From contig NZ_CP034438.1 of assembly GCF_003952265.1 (NCBI RefSeq), forward strand, positions 1,798,001 to 1,862,000: a DNA stretch of 64,000 nucleotides, given 5' to 3'. Both the position numbers and the translations under genes were made by a program. This document shows, piece by piece, positions 37,551 to 46,774 of the stretch. This stretch comes from Flaviflexus salsibiostraticola. GTDB taxonomy: Bacteria > Actinomycetota > Actinomycetes > Actinomycetales > Actinomycetaceae. The notes under the pieces are model-generated. The model ran no database searches, was not told the origin of the DNA, and was given only the letters and a program-made list of their open reading frames with translations. Position 1 is the first letter of the stretch. Every line of letters starts with the position of its first letter.

Positions 37551-37587
37551 GCTCGTCCGGATTCTCGTGACCGGGAGTGATCTCCGG

Positions 37588-39468
37588 CTAGTTCCCGCGG
37601 CCGGGATTCGTCTCCGGCGGCCCTGTTGTCGTCGCCCGCGGGTTGCTCTCCTCATCGGTCGGGTCCGTCGTCGGATCCGGTGAGGGCTCCTCGGTTGTCG
37701 GCTCGGGAGTGGGCGACGGGGTCGGCGGTGCGACGGCGACCGTGATGGTGATGCGCTGGCCCTGGTCGACGATTGATCCCTCGCGGAAGTCCTGGCCGAT
37801 GACGGTATCGGGGTCCGCCTCGTCGGTCGGGGATGATTCGATCCGGTAGCTGAGCCCGCGAGCATCCAGTTCGGCGGTGGCGATCTCGACATTCATGCCG
37901 AGAAGGTTTGGCACCGTCACGCGACCCGACGAGACTTCAGCATTGACGACCGTTCCTCGGGCGACCTGCTCGTTCGGGGCTGGGTCGGTTGACACGATCT
38001 CGCCCTCGCTGAACTCCGGCCTGTTGTCGACCGTCGTCGTCGATCCCCACGTCAATCCCTCGGCCTCGATCGCCCGGCGGGCGGCATCGACGCTGAGGCC
38101 AGTCACGTCGGGGACGGTCGTCTCGCCGACACCGGCGGAGAACACGACCTCGACGGTCGACCCGGTCTCGACCGACGTTCCGACCGGCGGATTGGCCGAG
38201 ACGAACAGACCGCTCTCGACCCCGTCGGTCTCGACGGGCTCCCCGATCGTCATCTCCAGTCCGAGGTCGCTGAGCGCGGCACGCGCCTCCTGTTGGTCCA
38301 TCCCCGCGAGGTTCGGGACCTCGACGAGCTCGACGGTCGGTGTCGGCTCCTCGGGGGAGTCATTGCCGGCGAAGACCTGGAACGCGATGAAACCGAGAAT
38401 GGCGAGGAGGAGGACGATGATCGCCCAAAGCCAGCTGTTGCTCCTCTTCTCCCTCTGGGCGGGGAGTTGGCCCGTCTGGTACGGAGGGTAGCTTCCCGTG
38501 GCGGGAGCGCCATCGGCCGCCGCCGGAATCGCGGCGGTCCCCATGAGGGCCGTCGCGGCCGCTGCGGGGACCGCGTACGCGCTTGTCGCCGGTGCGGTGA
38601 CCTGCTGGCCGCGCACGGCCGAGAGAAGATCACGGCGGAAGGCCGCGGCGGTCTGGTACCGGTCCTCGCGGTCCTTGGCGAGGGCCTTGAGGACGACGCG
38701 GTCGATGGTGTCGGGGATGTCGGCCGTCACCGACGAGGGTGGGACCGGTGCCTCTGAGACGTGCTGGTAGGCGACGGAGATCGCCGTGTCCCCGGTGAAG
38801 GGGGGCTTGCCGGTCAGCATCTCGTACAGCAGGCACCCGGCGGAGTAGAGGTCGGAGCGCGTGTCGACAACCTCGCCGCGGGCCTGCTCGGGGGACAGGT
38901 ACTGGGCCGTGCCGACGACCGTATTCGTCTGTGTGACGGACGAGTGGGCGTCCGCCATGGCGCGGGCGATCCCGAAGTCCATCACCTTGACGGACCCGTC
39001 GGGGGTCAGCATGATGTTGCCCGGCTTGATGTCCCGGTGGATGATGCCCTCACGGTGCGAGTACTCGAGGGCCGAGAGAACGCCCGCGGCCACGTGCGCG
39101 GCCTCGTCGATCGGAATCGGGTCCCCGTCCGCGAGAAGGTCGCGGACGGTCTGCCCGTTGACGTACTCCATGACGATGAAGGGGAGAGTGACCAGCCCGT
39201 GGCGGGTGTCGATCTCCTCCTCGCCGGTGTCGTAGACGGCGACGATCGATGGATGGTTGAGAGCCGCGGAGGATTGGGCCTCTCTCCGGAATCGGGCGAG
39301 GAAAGTCTCGTCCGCCGCCATGTCCGATCGCAGGATCTTGATTGCGACGGTGCGGGAGAGCCGCGTGTCGTAGGCGATGTACACCTGCGCCATGCCGCCG
39401 CGCCCGATCAGCCGGCCGACCTCATAGCGGTCAGCCAACATCCGGGGGAGTTGATCCACCATGTTCAA
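37588..39468 (-). CDS. pknB: Serine/threonine protein kinase PknB with PASTA repeats
   Basis: Receptor kinase coupling cell-wall state to cytoplasmic phosphorylation. The 626-residue protein has a kinase domain (about 10-280) with GRGGMAQVY, the Lys in VAIKIL, HRDIKPGN, MDFGIAR and the SPEQ loop; then a transmembrane helix (about 345-367, LWAIIVLLLAILGFIAFQVF). Three PASTA repeats follow (about 380-575), each with the VPNLAGM/VPDVTGL/VPNLLGM opening, then a Pro/Thr/Glu-rich tail. PASTA units bind muropeptides. It ends the fhaA-to-pknB operon, 6 bases after pbpA. Confidence 0.97.
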   Translation of the reverse strand: MNMVDQLPRMLADRYEVGRLIGRGGMAQVYIAYDTRLSRTVAIKILRSDMAADETFLARFRREAQSSAALNHPSIVAVYDTGEEEIDTRHGLVTLPFIVMEYVNGQTVRDLLADGDPIPIDEAAHVAAGVLSALEYSHREGIIHRDIKPGNIMLTPDGSVKVMDFGIARAMADAHSSVTQTNTVVGTAQYLSPEQARGEVVDTRSDLYSAGCLLYEMLTGKPPFTGDTAISVAYQHVSEAPVPPSSVTADIPDTIDRVVLKALAKDREDRYQTAAAFRRDLLSAVRGQQVTAPATSAYAVPAAAATALMGTAAIPAAADGAPATGSYPPYQTGQLPAQREKRSNSWLWAIIVLLLAILGFIAFQVFAGNDSPEEPTPTVELVEVPNLAGMDQQEARAALSDLGLEMTIGEPVETDGVESGLFVSANPPVGTSVETGSTVEVVFSAGVGETTVPDVTGLSVDAARRAIEAEGLTWGSTTTVDNRPEFSEGEIVSTDPAPNEQVARGTVVNAEVSSGRVTVPNLLGMNVEIATAELDARGLSYRIESSPTDEADPDTVIGQDFREGSIVDQGQRITITVAVAPPTPSPTPEPTTEEPSPDPTTDPTDEESNPRATTTGPPETNPGRGN

Positions 39469-39474
39469 CCTTTC

Positions 39475-40932
39475 CTATTCCGACAGCGCTGCCTGGAGCA
39501 CTGAGCGCGCCATCGGGGCGGCAAGTGAGCCGCCATCGGTACCAAAACCTTGATAGCCACCATTCTCCACGACGACGGCGATCGCAAACTGCGGGTCCTC
39601 GGCCGGGGCGAAGCCGATGAACCAGGCGTGCGGCGGAATCGACGTCGAGATCTCGGCGGTGCCGGTCTTGCCGGCGACATCGATGCCGGGGATCTGGGCG
39701 CGGAAGCCCGTCCCGTTGGCGACCACGTCGACCATCATCTCCGTCATCTGCGCGGCGCTGTCCTCGCCCATGGCGACGGAGAGCTCCTCCGGGTCGGTCA
39801 CCCGAAGGACGTCGAGGTCGGGAGACAGCGTGCGCTCGACCAGGTAGGGCCGCATGAGAGAGCCGTCGTTGGCGATCGCGGAGGCGACCATCGCCATCTG
39901 CATCGGCGTCACCCGGACGTCGAACTGGCCGAAGGCGCTCTGTGCGAGCTCCGCCTGCGTCGTCGCATCCGGGAACCTCGACGGGGTCACAGCCATGGGG
40001 ATCGCCAGCTCCTGGCCGAAGCCGAATGCCTCCGCCTGCTCCCGCATCGTCTCCTCACCCATCTCGACCGCCGCGATCGCGAAGGGCGTATTGCAGGACT
40101 GGCGGAGCGACTGAAGGAGCGTCGCCTGGCCGGACCCGTCACCGCAGGTGGCCTCGCCCGGGTTGTTGATCGTGTGGGACGTGCCGGGCGGCGAATACTG
40201 CGTGGGCGCGTCGATCAGCTCATCGGGCTCGTAGCCGTTCTCGAGCATCGCCGTCGCTGTCACGACCTTGAAGGCCGATCCGGGTGCGTAGAGGTCGCCG
40301 GCGACGGCACGGTTGATGAGGGGGCGGCTCTCGTCCGTTGATAGGGCCTCGTAGCTCTCCCGCGCCGCAGCCGCATCGTGCGAGGCGAGCAGGTTCGGGT
40401 CGTAGCTCGGCACCGACACCATCGCGAGGATTCTGCCCGTGTCCGGTTCGAGGACGACAATCGAGCCCCGCTGACCGTTGAGCGCGTCGACGGCGGCCTG
40501 CTGAATCTGCGGATCGAGGGTCAGTTCGACGCCGCCGCCGCGCGGTTCATTGCCAGTGACAAGATCCCGAAGGCGCTGCAGAGCGAGCGACTGCGAGGAG
40601 CCACCCAGGACGTCGTTCTCTAAGCGCTCGATCCCCGTCATCGAATTGAACGCGACAGAGAAGTACCCGGTCGAATGGGCGTAGAGCTCACCCTGACCGT
40701 AGGTGCGAAGGAACTGATAGACGTCATCGGCGGGTTCGGACGAGGCGACGGTCTGGTCGGCGACGATGATGGGGCCGCGCTCGCGGCCGTACTCTTCGTA
40801 GATCGTCCGCGCGTTCCGGGAGTCGGCTGTGAGGGCCGGGGCACGGACGAACTGGATCATGGTCACGGCGATCATGAGGGCGAGGAACATGAGGAGCGCG
40901 AGGGTCGCGACGCGTCTGATGGGCTGGTTCAT
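39475..40932 (-). CDS. pbpA: Penicillin-binding protein PbpA (class B transpeptidase)
   Basis: Peptidoglycan transpeptidase acting with RodA in elongation or septation. The 485-residue protein has one N-terminal membrane helix (about 8-28), a dimerisation-like region and the transpeptidase core with active-site SxxK (Ser in APGSAFK), SxN (SCNTPFA) and KTG (VAGKTGTAE). Length and order match Rv0016c. Its ATG overlaps the rodA stop (ATGA), giving stoichiometric coupling of polymerase and transpeptidase. PknB follows closely. Confidence 0.96.
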   Translation of the reverse strand: MNQPIRRVATLALLMFLALMIAVTMIQFVRAPALTADSRNARTIYEEYGRERGPIIVADQTVASSEPADDVYQFLRTYGQGELYAHSTGYFSVAFNSMTGIERLENDVLGGSSQSLALQRLRDLVTGNEPRGGGVELTLDPQIQQAAVDALNGQRGSIVVLEPDTGRILAMVSVPSYDPNLLASHDAAAARESYEALSTDESRPLINRAVAGDLYAPGSAFKVVTATAMLENGYEPDELIDAPTQYSPPGTSHTINNPGEATCGDGSGQATLLQSLRQSCNTPFAIAAVEMGEETMREQAEAFGFGQELAIPMAVTPSRFPDATTQAELAQSAFGQFDVRVTPMQMAMVASAIANDGSLMRPYLVERTLSPDLDVLRVTDPEELSVAMGEDSAAQMTEMMVDVVANGTGFRAQIPGIDVAGKTGTAEISTSIPPHAWFIGFAPAEDPQFAIAVVVENGGYQGFGTDGGSLAAPMARSVLQAALSE

Positions 40933-42365
40933 GGCATCCTCATCGCCTCGGTGTCGGCGCGATCGGCCTCGGTCGGTTCCGATGCGGCCTCGGGGTTCTC
41001 AGCCACGCCGTCATCGTCCCAGGCGGAGGGGATCGGATCTGCGGAGGGGATGTTCGGCCGGCGGGCGGCATTCGAGATCCGCAGCAGCAGGCCGATGACG
41101 ATCCAGTTGAGGACGAGGGAGGAGCCGCCGAGGGCGACGAGGGGAAGCGTGAGCCCCGTTAGGGGGATGAGGCGGGTGACGCCGCCGACGACGACGAAGA
41201 CCTGGAGCGCGATCATGAAGGACAGCCCGGCGGCGAGCAGCTTGCCGAAGCCGTCCCGGACGTAGGCGGCGCTGCGCAGGCCGCGGATGACGAGGACGAG
41301 GTAGAGGGCGAGGATCGCGAACACCCCGGCCATGCCGAGCTCCTCGCCGATGCTGGCGATGATGAAGTCCGAATTCGCCTGCGGCACGATGCTCGGGTAA
41401 CCCTGGCCGAGACCCGTGCCGAAGAGACCGCCCGATGCCATCCCGAAGTTGCCCTGAACGACCTGGTAGGAGCCGAACGGCGCGTCGTAGACCTGCGGCT
41501 CCATCGCGTTCAGCCACACGTTGAACCGCGCTGTCACATGCGGGAACAGTTGGAACACGACGAACCCGCCGCCGAGTGCGAGCAGACCCCCGATGATGAT
41601 CCAGGACAGCCGGTCGGTGGCGACGTAGAGCATGGAGACGAACAGTCCGAAGAAGAGGAGGGACGTGCCGAGGTCCTTCTGGAAGATGAGGACGGCGATG
41701 CAGACGAGCCAGGCGAGGAGGAGCGGCGCGAAGTGCCGCAGCTGCGGCAGTCGCAGCCCCAGCACCTTCGGTCCCGCCAGGGCGAGGTTGTCTCGGTTGA
41801 CGACGAGGTAGCCGGCGAAGAAGATCGCGAAGAAGATCTTCGCCGCCTCAGCGGGCTGGAAGGAGAACCCGGCGACGTCGATCCAGATCCGCGCCCCATA
41901 GATCTCGCGCCCGAGCCCGGGAATGAGGGGGAGGATAAGGAAGACCGATCCGACAACGAGAGACGTATACGTGTAGCGGCGGAGGATTCGGTGGTCGCGG
42001 ATCGTCATGACCGTGAGGACGGCGAGGGCGATCCCGATGAGGGTGAAGATGGCCTGGGAGGATCCCTGCGTGGATCCAAGGGCGATGTCGATCCGCTCGA
42101 TCATCCCGAGCCCGATTCCGTTGAGCGCCAACGCGGCGGGGAAGAGAACGGGATCCGCATAGGGCGCGGCCCAGCGGATGAGGAGGTGGGCGCCCAGGGC
42201 GGCGCCGGCGAAGATGACCGCCGCGGAGGCCATGTTCTCCGGCATTGCCCCATTCGCGCCCAGGTGGACGAGCGCGTAGGCGCCGAGTCCGATCATGACA
42301 GAGACGATCGTGAGGGCCAGCTCGGGGAGCCTCCCCGGGCGGGCCGCCTGCTGAACAGCTGCCAT
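40929..42365 (-). CDS. rodA: FtsW/RodA/SpoVE-family peptidoglycan polymerase
   Basis: SEDS glycosyltransferase that polymerises lipid II. The 478-residue membrane protein has about ten hydrophobic helices. Recognisable segments are IWIDVAGFSFQPAEAAKI with the Asp/Glu-region, QKDLGTSLLFFGLFV, SFMIALQVFVV and a C-terminal TGLTLPLVALGGSS, all SEDS signatures. An acidic cytoplasmic tail of about 60 residues ends the protein. It lies between pstP and pbpA with 1- and 4-base overlaps, so it is translationally coupled to both. Confidence 0.95.
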   Translation of the reverse strand: MAAVQQAARPGRLPELALTIVSVMIGLGAYALVHLGANGAMPENMASAAVIFAGAALGAHLLIRWAAPYADPVLFPAALALNGIGLGMIERIDIALGSTQGSSQAIFTLIGIALAVLTVMTIRDHRILRRYTYTSLVVGSVFLILPLIPGLGREIYGARIWIDVAGFSFQPAEAAKIFFAIFFAGYLVVNRDNLALAGPKVLGLRLPQLRHFAPLLLAWLVCIAVLIFQKDLGTSLLFFGLFVSMLYVATDRLSWIIIGGLLALGGGFVVFQLFPHVTARFNVWLNAMEPQVYDAPFGSYQVVQGNFGMASGGLFGTGLGQGYPSIVPQANSDFIIASIGEELGMAGVFAILALYLVLVIRGLRSAAYVRDGFGKLLAAGLSFMIALQVFVVVGGVTRLIPLTGLTLPLVALGGSSLVLNWIVIGLLLRISNAARRPNIPSADPIPSAWDDDGVAENPEAASEPTEADRADTEAMRMP

Positions 42366-43633
42366 CAGGGAGTCTCCTCCGGCTGGCTGCCGCTGTCGCT
42401 CCGGTCCGGCGGAGTCTCAGCCTCAGTCGGATCCTCCGTCGGCTCATCCGAGCCGTCCTCGACCACCTGGTCGCGGAGGAACTGGGCCTCGAGGTCGGCG
42501 ACGAATCTCTCCGCATCCCTCCGCGAGGAGTGTGTGACGGGCTCTCGGAGCCTGCGCTGGGCGGTGTCCGTCAGATCATCGATGGCGAGGCTCGATCTCT
42601 CCTCCAAGTGGGAGAGCTCGATGGGACCGAGCGACTGCGGAACACCGCGGTAGATCGCGACGTTCCCCTCCGCCTCGTAGACGTAGTACTGGGACTGGGT
42701 CCAGAACCATCCACCGAAGATCGCCCCCGCGGCGAGAAGGACGAATCCGATGATGACGGCGAGTCGGGCAGGCCATCGGCGCCTCTTCGCCGGTTCATCC
42801 CCCCCATTCCCGTCGGCGCCCGGTCCGCCGACGGAGCCGGGCAGCTGAGACGCCGCCGCGCCGACGACGATCGGAGTCGTATCGGGCGCCGTCGACTGGG
42901 TCATATGACGATCGTCGAGGACGTCGGCCACGACGACTGTCACGTTGTCGGGAGCGCCCCCCGCCAGTGCCAGTTCGATGAGCCGGTCCGCGCACTTCTC
43001 GAGGTTGGCGCAGTGGAGGAGGGTGTGTGCGATCGTCTCGTTGGAGACGACGCCGAAGAGCCCGTCTGAGCAGAGCAGCCAGCGGTCGCCGACGACGGCT
43101 TCGCGGACGGACTCGTCGAGCTCGACCTCGCCCTCCGTGTCGCCGAGCGCCCGCATGATGACATTCCTCTTGGGATGGTTCGCCGCCTCTTCGGGGGTGA
43201 TCTGGCCGTGGTCGAGGAGGTATTGGACGAGCGTATGGTCCTTCGTCACCTGGATGAGGGACTCGCCGCGCAGCAGGTAGGCGCGGGAGTCGCCGATGTG
43301 GACCATACCGAGCTTGTTTCCGGCGCGGAGGATGGCGATGCAGGTGGTGCCCATGCCCTTGAGGGATCTGTCTCTGCCCGCCATGGCGATGAGCTCCTCG
43401 TGGGCGTCCGTCACGGCCTTCCGCAGGAGCGGCAGCAGGTCATCGGCTCGATGGACATCGTCGAGAGGGGCCAGGAGCGACACGGTCGTGCTTGAGGCCG
43501 TGTCTCCGCCGGCTGCGCCGCCCATGCCGTCCGCGAGGACGAGCAGATGGGGACCTGCGTAGCCCGAGTCCTGGTTGCTCTTCCTGATGGAGCCGATGTC
43601 GGAGCGGGCTGCGTACCGAAGCTGAACTGCCAT
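42365..43633 (-). CDS. pstP: PP2C-type serine/threonine phosphatase PstP
   Basis: Dephosphorylates PknB and its targets. The 422-residue protein has the PPM catalytic domain (about 1-235) with metal ligands in ADGMGGAAGG, HIGDSRAYLLR, DHTLVQYLLD and LLCSDGLFG, and DNVTVVVADV at its end. A flexible linker then leads to one membrane helix (about 288-312) and an extracellular domain with an acidic tail. Order and topology match Rv0018c. It overlaps rodA by 1 base (TGATG) and follows fhaB by 6 bases. Confidence 0.96.
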   Translation of the reverse strand: MAVQLRYAARSDIGSIRKSNQDSGYAGPHLLVLADGMGGAAGGDTASSTTVSLLAPLDDVHRADDLLPLLRKAVTDAHEELIAMAGRDRSLKGMGTTCIAILRAGNKLGMVHIGDSRAYLLRGESLIQVTKDHTLVQYLLDHGQITPEEAANHPKRNVIMRALGDTEGEVELDESVREAVVGDRWLLCSDGLFGVVSNETIAHTLLHCANLEKCADRLIELALAGGAPDNVTVVVADVLDDRHMTQSTAPDTTPIVVGAAASQLPGSVGGPGADGNGGDEPAKRRRWPARLAVIIGFVLLAAGAIFGGWFWTQSQYYVYEAEGNVAIYRGVPQSLGPIELSHLEERSSLAIDDLTDTAQRRLREPVTHSSRRDAERFVADLEAQFLRDQVVEDGSDEPTEDPTEAETPPDRSDSGSQPEETP

Positions 43634-43639
43634 GATCCC

Positions 43640-44122
43640 CTACCGCTGCATCGTCATCGACGTCTGACCGACCGTCACGCTGTCGCCCGGTTTCACAGGC
43701 GTCGGCTGGTCGATGCGCTGACCGTGGACAAAGGTGCCGTTCGTCGACTGGAGGTCTTCGACATACCACTGGCCCTCTGAGTGGAAGAAGCGGGCGTGCC
43801 TGGCGGACGAATAGGAATCATCGAGAACCAGTGCGGAATCGGGTGAGCGTCCGACGATGATCGACGAGGCACCGAGCGGTACTGTCGTCCCAGCGAGCGG
43901 CCCGGCCGACACGACGATCTTCGTCGGCACGCCGCGCTGCGGCTTGGGGGCGGCGGACTTCCGGGGACGCGCGTACGACACGGGCGCCGCCGCGGCGGTC
44001 TGCCGGCCGCGGGCCTTGATGCCGTAGATATCGCGACGCAGGGTCGCCATGACGGCAAGCACGAAGACCCACAGCAGGACGAGGAACGCGATGTGGAGGA
44101 TTGTGAGGACCAGATCGCTCAT
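43640..44122 (-). CDS. fhaB: FHA-domain protein FhaB
   Basis: Phosphothreonine-binding adaptor (FipA/Rv0019c type) recruited by PknB and PbpA to the division or elongation site. The 160-residue protein has one N-terminal transmembrane helix (about 5-27), a basic linker and a C-terminal FHA domain with IIVGRSPDSALVLDDSYSS-ARHARF, and DLQSTNGTFVHG, carrying the Arg, Ser/His and Asn residues that contact phosphothreonine. The ATG overlaps the fhaA stop by 4 bases. Confidence 0.95.
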   Translation of the reverse strand: MSDLVLTILHIAFLVLLWVFVLAVMATLRRDIYGIKARGRQTAAAAPVSYARPRKSAAPKPQRGVPTKIVVSAGPLAGTTVPLGASSIIVGRSPDSALVLDDSYSSARHARFFHSEGQWYVEDLQSTNGTFVHGQRIDQPTPVKPGDSVTVGQTSMTMQR

Positions 44123-44820
44123 GCGTAGGTCTCCGGATTGGTCCAGAACATGATCCTGGTCCGACCGATCGTGATCGTATTGCCGTCGACGAGTGTGGCG
44201 GCCGTGATGCGATGCCCCTCGACGAAGCTGCCGTTGGTCGAATTGAGGTCCGTGGCGATGACTCCGCGCGGGGTCACCCGCAGCTCGAGGTGGTGCCGGG
44301 AGACCCCCGTGTCGTCGACGACGATGTCGGCGTCGGAGCCTCGGCCGATGATCGTCACCGGCCCTGTCAACAGATAGCGCTGGCCCTGAACATCGATGAT
44401 CGGGTTGGCAGGGGAGGGGGCGGATGTGGTCACGGGTGCAACAGCTCCTCGCACGGTCTGGGAGTCGACGCGGACAGTTCCGGTGCCCGCCTCCTCATTG
44501 GAGGTGAACGAGACCGTGAGTGGTCCCAAGAAGGTGTATCCCTGCGATGTCGCATACTTAATGGCGTGATCGATGAGTTCGTCGGCGATTGATTCACGGC
44601 CCCACTGGTCAAGCCGGGCGTAGTCATCCGGCGAGAGAGTCACCGTGAAGACGTTGGGGGATATCGTCCGTGAGCGGGAGTAGACGGCGGCGCCCTCGTC
44701 CATCGCGCGGTTGATCGCCGAGGCGATCTCGACCGGCTTGATCTCGGACTTGAATGCTCGACCGAAGACGGAGTTGACGGCATTCTCGATGCCGCGTTCG
44801 AACTTGCCGAAGACACCCAC
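44119..44820 (-). CDS. fhaA: DUF3662 plus FHA domain protein FhaA
   Basis: PknB-binding scaffold (Rv0020c type) implicated in control of MviN and peptidoglycan synthesis. The 233-residue protein has an N-terminal DUF3662 domain (about 1-115: GVFGKFERGIENAVNSVFG, ISPNVFTVTLSPDDY) and a C-terminal FHA domain (TIIGRGSDADIV, VSRHHLELRV, DLNSTNGSFVEG). The long disordered linker found in mycobacterial FhaA (over 500 residues in total) is nearly missing here. It is the first gene of the operon, preceded by a 282-base intergenic gap. Confidence 0.95.
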   Translation of the reverse strand: MGVFGKFERGIENAVNSVFGRAFKSEIKPVEIASAINRAMDEGAAVYSRSRTISPNVFTVTLSPDDYARLDQWGRESIADELIDHAIKYATSQGYTFLGPLTVSFTSNEEAGTGTVRVDSQTVRGAVAPVTTSAPSPANPIIDVQGQRYLLTGPVTIIGRGSDADIVVDDTGVSRHHLELRVTPRGVIATDLNSTNGSFVEGHRITAATLVDGNTITIGRTRIMFWTNPETYA

Positions 44821-45102
44821 GTTTCATCTCCTTCCAGAGACAGTCGGCCGTTTGAGCTGCCCACACGGTAGTGGAGACTCGCGTCCGCCGGTCCGGCGAC
44901 AGGAGTTCCGCGAGGTTCTCCCGTACCTGACCCTACCGCTCTGATGCCTGATTCTACTGCCAGCGCGGGTCGGCGCGCGAGGAGCGGGGTGCGGGTGGGG
45001 CAACCATGCCCCTGGGGACGCTGGCACGTAGGCGTCGTCACAGTAGGTCGGCTTTGAGGGAGGGACCGGCGCACGCTAGACTGGGCAGGCTGGAAGCAGC
45101 GC

Positions 45103-45189
45103 GCGCAAGTGGCGGAATAGGCAGACGCGCACGGTTCAGGTCCGTGTGCCCGAGAGGGCGTGGGGGTTCAACTCCCCCCTTGCGCACCA
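45103..45189 (+). tRNA. tRNA-Leu (anticodon CAG)
   Basis: Class II tRNA of 87 bases including encoded CCA (45187-45189). Acceptor GCGCAAG (45103-45109) pairs with CTTGCGC (45179-45185). The anticodon stem CACGG/CCGTG encloses TTCAGGT, giving CAG (45137-45139). A long variable arm (GCCCGAGAGGGC) and T arm GGGGGTTCAACTCCCCC follow. A Leu tRNA beyond the FHA genes matches other actinobacteria. Confidence 0.98.
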
Positions 45190-45191
45190 GC

Positions 45192-45225
45192 AGAGACGGC
45201 GACCATCGGTCGCCGTCTCTCTTTT
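45192..45225 (+). terminator. Terminator after tRNA-Leu
   Basis: A 13-bp perfect stem AGAGACGGCGACC (45192-45204), loop ATC, complement 45208-45220, then CTTTT. It follows the tRNA within 3 bases and is a classical intrinsic terminator. Confidence 0.88.
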
Positions 45226-45390
45226 CGTTGCGGTGGGGATCGTGGTGGAGTCGCTAGTCGAGCAGACGTGGACTCGCTCGATGGTCATGCCCCGCACGGT
45301 CGATATCGCTGCCCGCACAGATCCTCGCGCATGGCGTGCCCGCGATCACCGTGCCCGATAGACTGGTCTCATCCACTGTGAGGAAGGTTA

Positions 45391-45870
45391 ATGATGACGA
45401 TCGAGGATATTGGCCCTAAGCCGCACGCTTTCGATATCGAGACGGCGACGCGGAAGAACGAGAACTACAGAACGACGGTCTGGACCGGCAAGTACCTCCA
45501 GGTCACCCTCATGTCCATCGAGCCCGGCAGCTCCATTGGACTTGAGAAGCACCCCGACACCGACCAGTTCCTCCGTATCGACGCGGGCGAGGGTAAGTGC
45601 GTCATGGGGGACTCCGAGGACGATCTTGACTTCGAGCAGGCCGTCTCCGACGGCTGGTCGATCCAGGTTCCTGCCGGCAAGTGGCACGACGTCATCAACA
45701 CGGGTGATGAGCCGCTGCGCCTCTACACGATCTACGCCCCCGTCCACCACGCCCAGGGCATCATTCACAAGACCGCCGAGGACTCCGAGCGCGACGAGGA
45801 GAACGGTGTCGATGTTCCGCCCGAGTGGACGGTCCAGCCCGACAGCTCCTCCGAGGACGAGCACGCCTGA
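45391..45870 (+). CDS. Cupin-domain protein
   Basis: A 159-residue single-domain cupin. The central barrel is recognisable: GKYLQVTLMSIEPGSSIGLEKHPDTDQFLRI (first cupin motif with H and D/Q ligands) and IQVPAGKWHDVINTGDEPLRLYTIYAP (second motif with His). The acidic C-terminal tail is polar and probably disordered. Start could be ATG 45391 or 45394, with AGGAAGG upstream. Its terminator separates it from the convergent Tm-1 pair. Substrate unknown; a sugar- or phosphate-compound-binding role is possible. Confidence 0.87.
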   Translation: MMTIEDIGPKPHAFDIETATRKNENYRTTVWTGKYLQVTLMSIEPGSSIGLEKHPDTDQFLRIDAGEGKCVMGDSEDDLDFEQAVSDGWSIQVPAGKWHDVINTGDEPLRLYTIYAPVHHAQGIIHKTAEDSERDEENGVDVPPEWTVQPDSSSEDEHA

Positions 45871-45885
45871 TCGCTGCCGACGTCG

Positions 45886-45923
45886 ATAGTGGAATGCCCC
45901 CGACATCGGGGGCATTCCACTAT
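45886..45923. terminator. Bidirectional terminator
   Basis: A 16- to 18-bp perfect stem around 45886-45923 (arms 45886-45901 and 45908-45923; core GGAATGCCCCC). It separates the convergent cupin gene and the Tm-1 pair and works for both strands. Confidence 0.9.
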
Positions 45924-45943
45924 CTTGACCTCCGAGCGGGTGA

Positions 45944-46774
45944 TCAGCGGGTGATCGCCTTGAACGCCTCGGTCTGGGACTTGATGCCGCGCTCGGCGGC
46001 GAAGCGCTCGATCGATGAGGCTCCGAAGAAGCCTGCGAGCTCGGGCAGAGCCTTGATGACGTAGGCGGCATCCTCGGGCTCGGCGATGGGGCCGCCATGG
46101 CAGATGACGAGAATGTCGGGGTTGACCTCGCGGCCGGCGGCAATGATGTCGCGGATCCTCTCGATGGAGTCGTCGAGGGTGAGGGCGGTCTGAGCGCCGA
46201 TCGTGCCCTTCGTCGTCAGTCCCATGTGCGCGACGAGGATATCGGCACCAGCATCGGCCATTGCCCGCGCGTCGTCCGGCGTGAAGACGTAGGGGCACGT
46301 GAGCATTCCGAGGCTGTGGGCCTCCCGGATCATCTCGACCTCAAGGCCGTAGCCCATGCCGGTCTCCTCGAGGTTCTGGCGGAACACGCCATCGATGAGG
46401 CCGACGGTCGGAAAGTTCTGGACGCCGGAGAAGCCCTGCGCCTTGAGGTCGCGGAGGAAGTTCGGCATGATCCGGAACGGATCCGTGCCGCAGACCCCCG
46501 CGAGGACCGGCGTGTGCTCGACGACGGGCAGGACCTCGGAGCCCATCTCGACAACGATCGCGTTCGCGTCCCCATAGGGCATGAGACCCGAAAGGGATCC
46601 CCGTCCCGCCATCCTGAATCGGCCCGAGTTGTAGATGATGAGGAGGTCGGCTCCGCCGGCCTCGGAGAACTTCGCGGTGATACCGGTCCCGGCGCCGACG
46701 CCGAGAAGGACCTCGTTGCGGGCGACCTTCTCCTTGAAGCCGGCGAGGACCTCGTCACGAGTCAGGGTGTTCAT
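45944..46774 (-). CDS. Phosphoenolpyruvate-hydrolase-like TIM-barrel protein (Tm-1 C-terminal domain type)
   Basis: A 276-residue TIM-barrel protein matching the 'TIM-barrel signal transduction/PEP hydrolase' domain that forms the C-terminal half of plant Tm-1. Typical phrases: [62 protein letters not shown] and the C-terminal [14 protein letters not shown]. It overlaps the UPF0261 gene by 1 base, reconstructing the two halves of Tm-1 as separate, adjacent proteins. The enzymatic activity is predicted from family annotation and may not be correct. Confidence 0.85.
   Translation of the reverse strand: MNTLTRDEVLAGFKEKVARNEVLLGVGAGTGITAKFSEAGGADLLIIYNSGRFRMAGRGSLSGLMPYGDANAIVVEMGSEVLPVVEHTPVLAGVCGTDPFRIMPNFLRDLKAQGFSGVQNFPTVGLIDGVFRQNLEETGMGYGLEVEMIREAHSLGMLTCPYVFTPDDARAMADAGADILVAHMGLTTKGTIGAQTALTLDDSIERIRDIIAAGREVNPDILVICHGGPIAEPEDAAYVIKALPELAGFFGASSIERFAAERGIKSQTEAFKAITR

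Noticed and set aside
45136..45318. Minus-strand frame with CARGELNPHALSGTRT
   Set aside because: Antisense of tRNA-Leu; spurious for the same reason.
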